From a virus: 58,273 nucleotides of DNA. The stretch covers positions 1 to 58,273 of IMG/VR virus record IMGVR_UViG_3300009158_000058, one strand, 5' to 3'. Below, piece by piece: positions 54,240 to 58,273 of the stretch. The stretch's first letter is position 1, and every line of letters starts with the position of its first letter. The translations under genes were made by a program, and so were the position numbers. The notes beneath the pieces were generated by a model. The model worked only from the letters and a program-made list of their open reading frames with translations, was not told the origin of the DNA and ran no database searches.

Positions 54240-55919
54240 TTACAAGTCCTTAAAGAAACTATGGTGATATGATGCATATGTATCACCTCCACCAGCAACT
54301 TCCCATACATCACCGCCTTCTACCATAAAATCATGTTGTAAACCATCTTCTATGATAGGTTCGGGTAAAACATCTTCATCTATTTGATTCATGTTTTCCA
54401 ACTGAATCTGTTTTCTCAAATCATGGTTGACAATTTCTCTGAAGTAGGCCTGTGTTGTTGCCCATGCAAAGATGACCAAAGTCATCGCCATATCATCATT
54501 TGCACCTTCCGCAGCGGCAAATGAGGTTTTATGTTGTTCAAAAGTGGTTAACTCTGAGTAAGTGTCAAAGTCATTAATTAATAACTTATCACCTTCAATC
54601 AAAGTTTTAAGGTTAGAACAACCCACCGCTTTGACCTGAGGAGACATTTTCAGTCCCATTTGAACACCTCTGGCAAAACCAGCAGACAACTGTTGTGGTT
54701 TTTTATTGCCAGTAAAGACTTTCAATAGATTCTCATATTCTAAATCTGAATGAATAAAGTCTGCCACTTGTGGATTGTTATTGATTTCAATCAAAATATA
54801 GGCATCATTATATACTCTAGCCGCATTGACAATTACCGTTGGGAATAATATAGGTGATATTGATGAACTAGAATATGTAGCCACTTGCCTGTATGGTGTG
54901 GTAGATATATCAAATATTGAGAATGTAGAACTGTCTAAATTTTTACCTTCAGATACATCAACCGTCATTGCATATAAGTGGTCAGACTTTTCATCATTCT
55001 GTCCTTCTTTGATAGGATGTTCATATATCTTCATCTTATCATGTTCTGCAATTGGGTTCATGTACCTCAATTGTTGTAACTTGTAACCAGAAATCAAGGT
55101 GTTGGAAGAACCTAAGAACTCCGTTTCAAACTCTTGTGCAAATTGTCGTTCTGATGTATTACGGATAGTTTCTTCTTTCCATACATCATCACGACCCGGT
55201 ACCATAGACCAATGAATTTCAAAGTTTTTATAGTTATTTCGTTTCTCTATTGAATCCATCCATAGTTTATAGAATAGATTCATACCATTTGGTGTAGAAA
55301 CAATAATAATCTTTGAGGACTTACCAGAGGAGATTACAGGATAGACTGAGTTAAAGAACTCATTGGCAATATTGTTTGGCACGAAAGCAAATTCGTCTAA
55401 GAATACAATGTTAAAAGAACCACCTCGGATTGCAGAGGAGGAAGTCGAGGCAGCGATTACCTTAGACCCGTTCTCTAGTTCTACATTACCCTTGTTCCAT
55501 GTCACCACACCTTGTTGGAGCCATTGTGGTAAATTCTCATATGCCAGTTGATACTTGGATAGAATATCTCTTGCAAGTGAACCTTTGTTTGCCAGAACGG
55601 CTACGTTTTGAGAATCGGTAAAAATAGTTGCCCAAAGAAGATAGCTAACTGTTGTAGTAGTTTTACCCACCTGACGAGGACATTTGGTAATAACGAAACG
55701 ATTATCTTTGAATAGATTAAGCATTTCTTTCTGAAAGTCCCACATATTAAAGTTAATGAGGCCTTCATCCACGTTTACAATCTTAATGTAGTTCATACAA
55801 AAGTAAACAGGATCCTTAGAACACTTTACATATTCTTCAATCTGTTCTTTGGTATACTGATGGTCAACACCTACCTTTTTAAGTAGGGGGTTATCACGGT
55901 AAGAGTCTTTTTGGTTCAT
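54240..55919 (-). CDS. 17: Terminase large subunit (T4 gp17-like)
   Basis: A 559-residue packaging motor (T4: 610). Walker A CPRQVGKTT at 80-88, Walker B IVFLDEFAF at 170-178, coupling motif VSTPNGM near 205, and the RNase H-like nuclease with MTVDVSEGKNLD (first Asp) near 310 and LIEINN later. It cuts concatemers and pumps DNA into the prohead with ATP. Starts at the stop of the preceding gene (TAATG). Confidence 0.97.
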   Translation of the reverse strand: MNQKDSYRDNPLLKKVGVDHQYTKEQIEEYVKCSKDPVYFCMNYIKIVNVDEGLINFNMWDFQKEMLNLFKDNRFVITKCPRQVGKTTTTVSYLLWATIFTDSQNVAVLANKGSLARDILSKYQLAYENLPQWLQQGVVTWNKGNVELENGSKVIAASTSSSAIRGGSFNIVFLDEFAFVPNNIANEFFNSVYPVISSGKSSKIIIVSTPNGMNLFYKLWMDSIEKRNNYKNFEIHWSMVPGRDDVWKEETIRNTSERQFAQEFETEFLGSSNTLISGYKLQQLRYMNPIAEHDKMKIYEHPIKEGQNDEKSDHLYAMTVDVSEGKNLDSSTFSIFDISTTPYRQVATYSSSSISPILFPTVIVNAARVYNDAYILIEINNNPQVADFIHSDLEYENLLKVFTGNKKPQQLSAGFARGVQMGLKMSPQVKAVGCSNLKTLIEGDKLLINDFDTYSELTTFEQHKTSFAAAEGANDDMAMTLVIFAWATTQAYFREIVNHDLRKQIQLENMNQIDEDVLPEPIIEDGLQHDFMVEGGDVWEVAGGGDTYASYHHSFFKDL

Positions 55920-56641
55920 TAAAACAAATCCTGAATTTTTATCTTGGCGTGAGGTGAATTTTTATCACCATGGTAATCAGTACCAAAATGTGTAACCCAT
56001 GTGTCGGAGAAATTATTTAGTGGTAACATATATCTATGTCCATAACCTGGAGGTATGTTCACAAACATATTGCCTAGATTGGCTGACTCACGAATACCCC
56101 ATGATCCTTTTTGGCCAAACTTATAGTAATCCGATTCAATATGTTCTTTGACCAATTCTTTATCCATAATAAACATACCTTGATATGGTTCAGATAAAGA
56201 AATAAACTTCTGTTCTTCTACTGTAATTGTTGGTCGATGCCTTTGTAGATGTGTGCAATCTAAAGAATACACTTGACCTTCTGTATCTCTTTGAACACGG
56301 TGAACGGCAGGTATAAAGTTTAAATTATTCTTTAAAAATAAACTCCTAGTTTGGTTCCAGTAAAGAAATGTTTTCTTTTCAACTTGAATATTACCTTCCA
56401 AGTATGCAAAGTGTGTGTAGTCCGATTCTAAAAATTTTGGCATATACTTCTTATGTTCCCATGTGTGCCAGAATGGGTCGCCTAGTTCTGATACATGAAT
56501 AGGCAAAGTAGAATCAAAATTAACATTACTGTTAATAATGAGTTTGATGTTTGGTATTTCAGATAATGTTTTTATTACTTTTCTAAACTGCTCTAATCGT
56601 TCTTCTACATAATAAAAACAAACATTCACCCAAAGTTTCAT
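55919..56641 (-). CDS. Putative glycosyltransferase-like gene between terminase subunits
   Basis: A 240-residue soluble protein starting MKLWVNVCFYYVEERLEQF. A candidate nucleotide-sugar site is the segment YTHFAYLEGNIQVEKKTF near 85 with YLEGN in place of DxD; GSWGIRESANLGNMFVN near 180 resembles the acceptor part of transferases in this phage group. It overlaps gp16 by four bases and gp17 by one, interrupting the usual gp16-gp17 pair. Function unproven. Confidence 0.45.
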   Translation of the reverse strand: MKLWVNVCFYYVEERLEQFRKVIKTLSEIPNIKLIINSNVNFDSTLPIHVSELGDPFWHTWEHKKYMPKFLESDYTHFAYLEGNIQVEKKTFLYWNQTRSLFLKNNLNFIPAVHRVQRDTEGQVYSLDCTHLQRHRPTITVEEQKFISLSEPYQGMFIMDKELVKEHIESDYYKFGQKGSWGIRESANLGNMFVNIPPGYGHRYMLPLNNFSDTWVTHFGTDYHGDKNSPHAKIKIQDLF

Positions 56642-57054
56642 TCTTTTCCTTTGAGAAGTTTATTGAGTTCTGCTGTGCTACCTACAAAAATGGCCTTATC
56701 AATATTTGTGCCAGCATTCTTTTTCTTTTCTTCATCCATCTCACGCATTTGTTTTTGAATAGATAAAAGTTCTTTATTGGCATCTACCATATTTTTTAGT
56801 AGACCACCATAGACTTCAAATGCTCGTGGATGTTGGCCTGCTTTGGCAATGTTGAGTATTTCTTCCATGGCTTCTTGTCCTTGGTCAATAATACCTTGTA
56901 GATTTTCTTTTGATTGTTGATAGGCGTCTGTGAGGTCTTGTTTTAAATCAGGCTCATTATACTTGACCGACACCGTAGGAAGTTTTTCTTTCTTTTCTTC
57001 TGGTATTGGTGCAATATCAAAAACATCAGATAAAGTTTTATTCAAATCATTCAT
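56638..57054 (-). CDS. 16: Terminase small subunit (T4 gp16-like)
   Basis: A 138-residue helical protein (T4: 164). The central coiled-coil region (QQSKENLQGIIDQGQEAMEE, AGQHPRAFEVYGGLLKNMVD) and basic C-terminal end match gp16 proteins. It binds the packaging start and regulates gp17. Gene order to gp17 and gp18 is as in T4 apart from the inserted gene. Confidence 0.88.
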   Translation of the reverse strand: MNDLNKTLSDVFDIAPIPEEKKEKLPTVSVKYNEPDLKQDLTDAYQQSKENLQGIIDQGQEAMEEILNIAKAGQHPRAFEVYGGLLKNMVDANKELLSIQKQMREMDEEKKKNAGTNIDKAIFVGSTAELNKLLKGKE

Positions 57055-57057
57055 AGT

Positions 57058-57765
57058 TTAATATCCAAATCTTGCCTTATATGTTGCGTGTAAAGATTGT
57101 ATATCTGCCAAAGACAATACACCATTATATACTTTTACAAACGCTATATTTCCTGATTGAACTTCTGTACCAGCTGAACGACTAAACAATCTTAGTTGAT
57201 TAAAACCACCGCCACCAGCATTAGTTGCTGTGAATGATACTGCTGATGGTGCAGTGCTTGTTGATGCGTATAAATTACCAACGTTGGTAGAAGTATTCCA
57301 AGTAGCAAAGTCTAAATGCCAAACAGTATCAGCTCCAGATGATGGTAAGTTTACAGAAAAGTTTGGATAAAAAGTATTTGGATTACCATTATAAGCACCC
57401 ATCAACCAATCTTTAACACCTTCATTTTGAGTGTTTAACAATCTACCTGCTGATGTTGCAGATAATTTATATGCCATGAATACAGTATAACTTTGTGCAG
57501 TAACATAACTTGGACCGCCATAGATGTAATCTGTTCCTGTAGAGTTTGACTTGGCAAATGTTCCACCGTTGGCACTATTCCAAGTAAGAGAAGTACCAGC
57601 ATTTGATGTTAAGGTGTAAGTTCCGGTTGCATCTTTTGATACACCACTAGTTGGCACAGCAGAAAAATTTGCTGCATCCAAATCATAAACCAATGTTGCT
57701 GAAGCAGCTGCAACAGTAGTTTGTCGTTGAACATTACTGGCCATTATAGCCATCATACCACTCAT
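57058..57765 (-). CDS. LamG/concanavalin-like virion protein
   Basis: A 235-residue beta-sandwich protein: LVYDLDAANFSAVP start, then YTVFMAYKLSATSAGRLLNT, WHLDFATWNTSTNVGNLYAS and IAFVKVYNGVLSLADIQSLH, the usual strand pattern of LamG/concanavalin lectin domains. It probably binds sugar on the host or in the fibre complex. Starts at the stop of the fibre gene upstream (TAATG). Confidence 0.7.
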   Translation of the reverse strand: MSGMMAIMASNVQRQTTVAAASATLVYDLDAANFSAVPTSGVSKDATGTYTLTSNAGTSLTWNSANGGTFAKSNSTGTDYIYGGPSYVTAQSYTVFMAYKLSATSAGRLLNTQNEGVKDWLMGAYNGNPNTFYPNFSVNLPSSGADTVWHLDFATWNTSTNVGNLYASTSTAPSAVSFTATNAGGGGFNQLRLFSRSAGTEVQSGNIAFVKVYNGVLSLADIQSLHATYKARFGY

Positions 57766-58273
57766 TACGAAACTCCAGTACCGTTAATAAACCATGTGTT
57801 TGATGCAACTTGAATTAATGAAGCCATACCATATGTAGTAACATTTCTAGAAGCACTTGTTGTATTACCAGCAAAATACATTGTTACACCAGTATTTGGC
57901 GATACAGTTATGTTTGCACTTGATGATGTTCTTGAAACAATCATAATGGTTGAACCATTTGAAAATGCCACATTTGATGTTGTAGGAATGTATAGTATTG
58001 TATTAGATGCTTGTGTATAGTAAATGTGTTTACCAGCATCAGTTAACTGTAAAACATAATTTGTTGACTGTGCATTTTGTGGAACAGTTTGAGCAGCTGC
58101 ATTAATAGAAGTATTTTGGCTGTTATTAATTGTTTCAATACTATTAAGTCTAGTATTTTGTGTTGTATCTACACCTTGTATAATTGTAATACTATTATTT
58201 TGATTAATATCAATTGTTTCAATACTATTAAGTCTGGTGTTTTGTGTTGTATCTACACCTTGTATAATTGTAA
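57765..58273 (-). CDS. Repeat-containing fibre protein, C-terminal part (cut by window edge)
   Basis: The frame is open from the window edge to the stop. The visible 168 residues begin with two copies of a 28-residue repeat (TIIQGVDTTQNTRLNSIETI plus spacer), typical of triple coiled-coil shafts of phage fibres, then AAAQTVPQNAQS and a beta-rich tip (YYTQASNTILYIPTTSN, STIMIVSRTSSSANITVSP). It may be a tail fibre or neck whisker. No start is in the window; the GTG at 57969 would give only the tip and is rejected. Confidence 0.7.
   Translation of the reverse strand, partial: TIIQGVDTTQNTRLNSIETIDINQNNSITIIQGVDTTQNTRLNSIETINNSQNTSINAAAQTVPQNAQSTNYVLQLTDAGKHIYYTQASNTILYIPTTSNVAFSNGSTIMIVSRTSSSANITVSPNTGVTMYFAGNTTSASRNVTTYGMASLIQVASNTWFINGTGVS
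58021..58273 (-). repeat. 84-base tandem repeat in the fibre gene
   Basis: Two near-identical copies of an 84-base unit (TATAATTGTA...CTTGTATAATTG region) encode the 28-residue fibre repeat and run off the window edge; the DNA identity is high, so the copies are recent or kept by recombination. Confidence 0.6.

Noticed and set aside
57765-57971. A short gene starting at the GTG at 57969-57971
   Set aside because: The frame is open without stop to the window edge and continues a fibre protein; the GTG is internal.
1-58273. CRISPR arrays, insertion sequences, integrase or attachment sites
   Set aside because: No regularly spaced repeats, transposase, or integrase motifs were found; the only tandem repeats are coding repeats in the fibre gene.
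1-58273. Homing endonucleases and introns in core genes
   Set aside because: Gene 43, 41, 17, 20, 23 and others are uninterrupted; no GIY-YIG or HNH motif was seen.

Overview
The window is a stretch of the genome of a T4-like tailed phage (myovirus). The evidence is direct: recognisable counterparts of T4 gp16-gp23, gp41, gp43-gp47, gp55, gp62, UvsW, UvsX, UvsY and RegA are present in T4-like clusters. The extra genes (HxGH nucleotidyltransferase-kinase, KxDG ligase-like protein, Hsp20, peptide deformylase, GroES-like protein, sugar-modifying genes) resemble those of marine and freshwater T4-like phages. No photosynthesis gene is seen. The two-component spanin and the lipoproteins point to a Gram-negative host. 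Both window edges cut through genes, so this is only part of the genome. Almost everything is on the minus strand, so read from high to low coordinates.

Morphogenesis (58273 to about 44880): a repeat fibre protein, a LamG-like protein, small and large terminase with a sugar-related gene between them, sheath, tube, portal, prohead core proteins, prohead protease, scaffold, major capsid protein and a second tube-fold protein. Replication, recombination and transcription (about 44808 to 31490): UvsY, UvsW, the late sigma factor gp55, gp47/gp46, peptide deformylase, a DruA-like protein, a winged-helix regulator, a glycosyltransferase, a dNTP hydrolase, the sliding clamp, clamp loader, RegA and Hsp20. 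Accessory block (about 31490 to 26750): small conserved genes, a rubrerythrin with a separate rubredoxin, dCMP deaminase, a metallopeptidase, tRNAs (Glu, Tyr, Cys, Gly, Met/Ile), a GroES-like protein and an isolated plus-strand island of three small genes. Second replication block (26739 to 19036): an Sm-like protein, DNA polymerase gp43, a membrane coiled-coil protein, UvsX, gp41 and a second DruA-like protein. Then a nuclease-like gene and an eight-gene surface-sugar cassette (17600 to 11513).

Late virion and lysis region (11455 to 1): a perfect TATAAATA late promoter precedes a run of genes whose N-termini look like the capsid-targeting peptides of T4 internal head proteins. This run includes a histidine-rich ligase-like protein and a nucleotidyltransferase-kinase fusion, followed by highly charged modular proteins and structural proteins. 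It ends in a lysis cassette: overlapping spanins, a secreted nuclease, a lipoprotein, a GH19 endolysin and the start of a holin-like gene.

Regulation can be read directly. Sigma70-type promoters (TTGACA, 16-18 bp, TATACT/TATAAT) precede the replication, clamp, tRNA and Hsp20 units. T4-type late boxes (TATAAATA and one-base variants) precede virion and lysis genes. UUCG- or GAAA-capped hairpins end several units. The most interesting candidates are the putatively capsid-packaged enzyme pair, two DruA-like paralogues, the split rubrerythrin system, a possible RNA thermometer on hsp20, and a promoter whose -35 box lies in the loop of a terminator hairpin.
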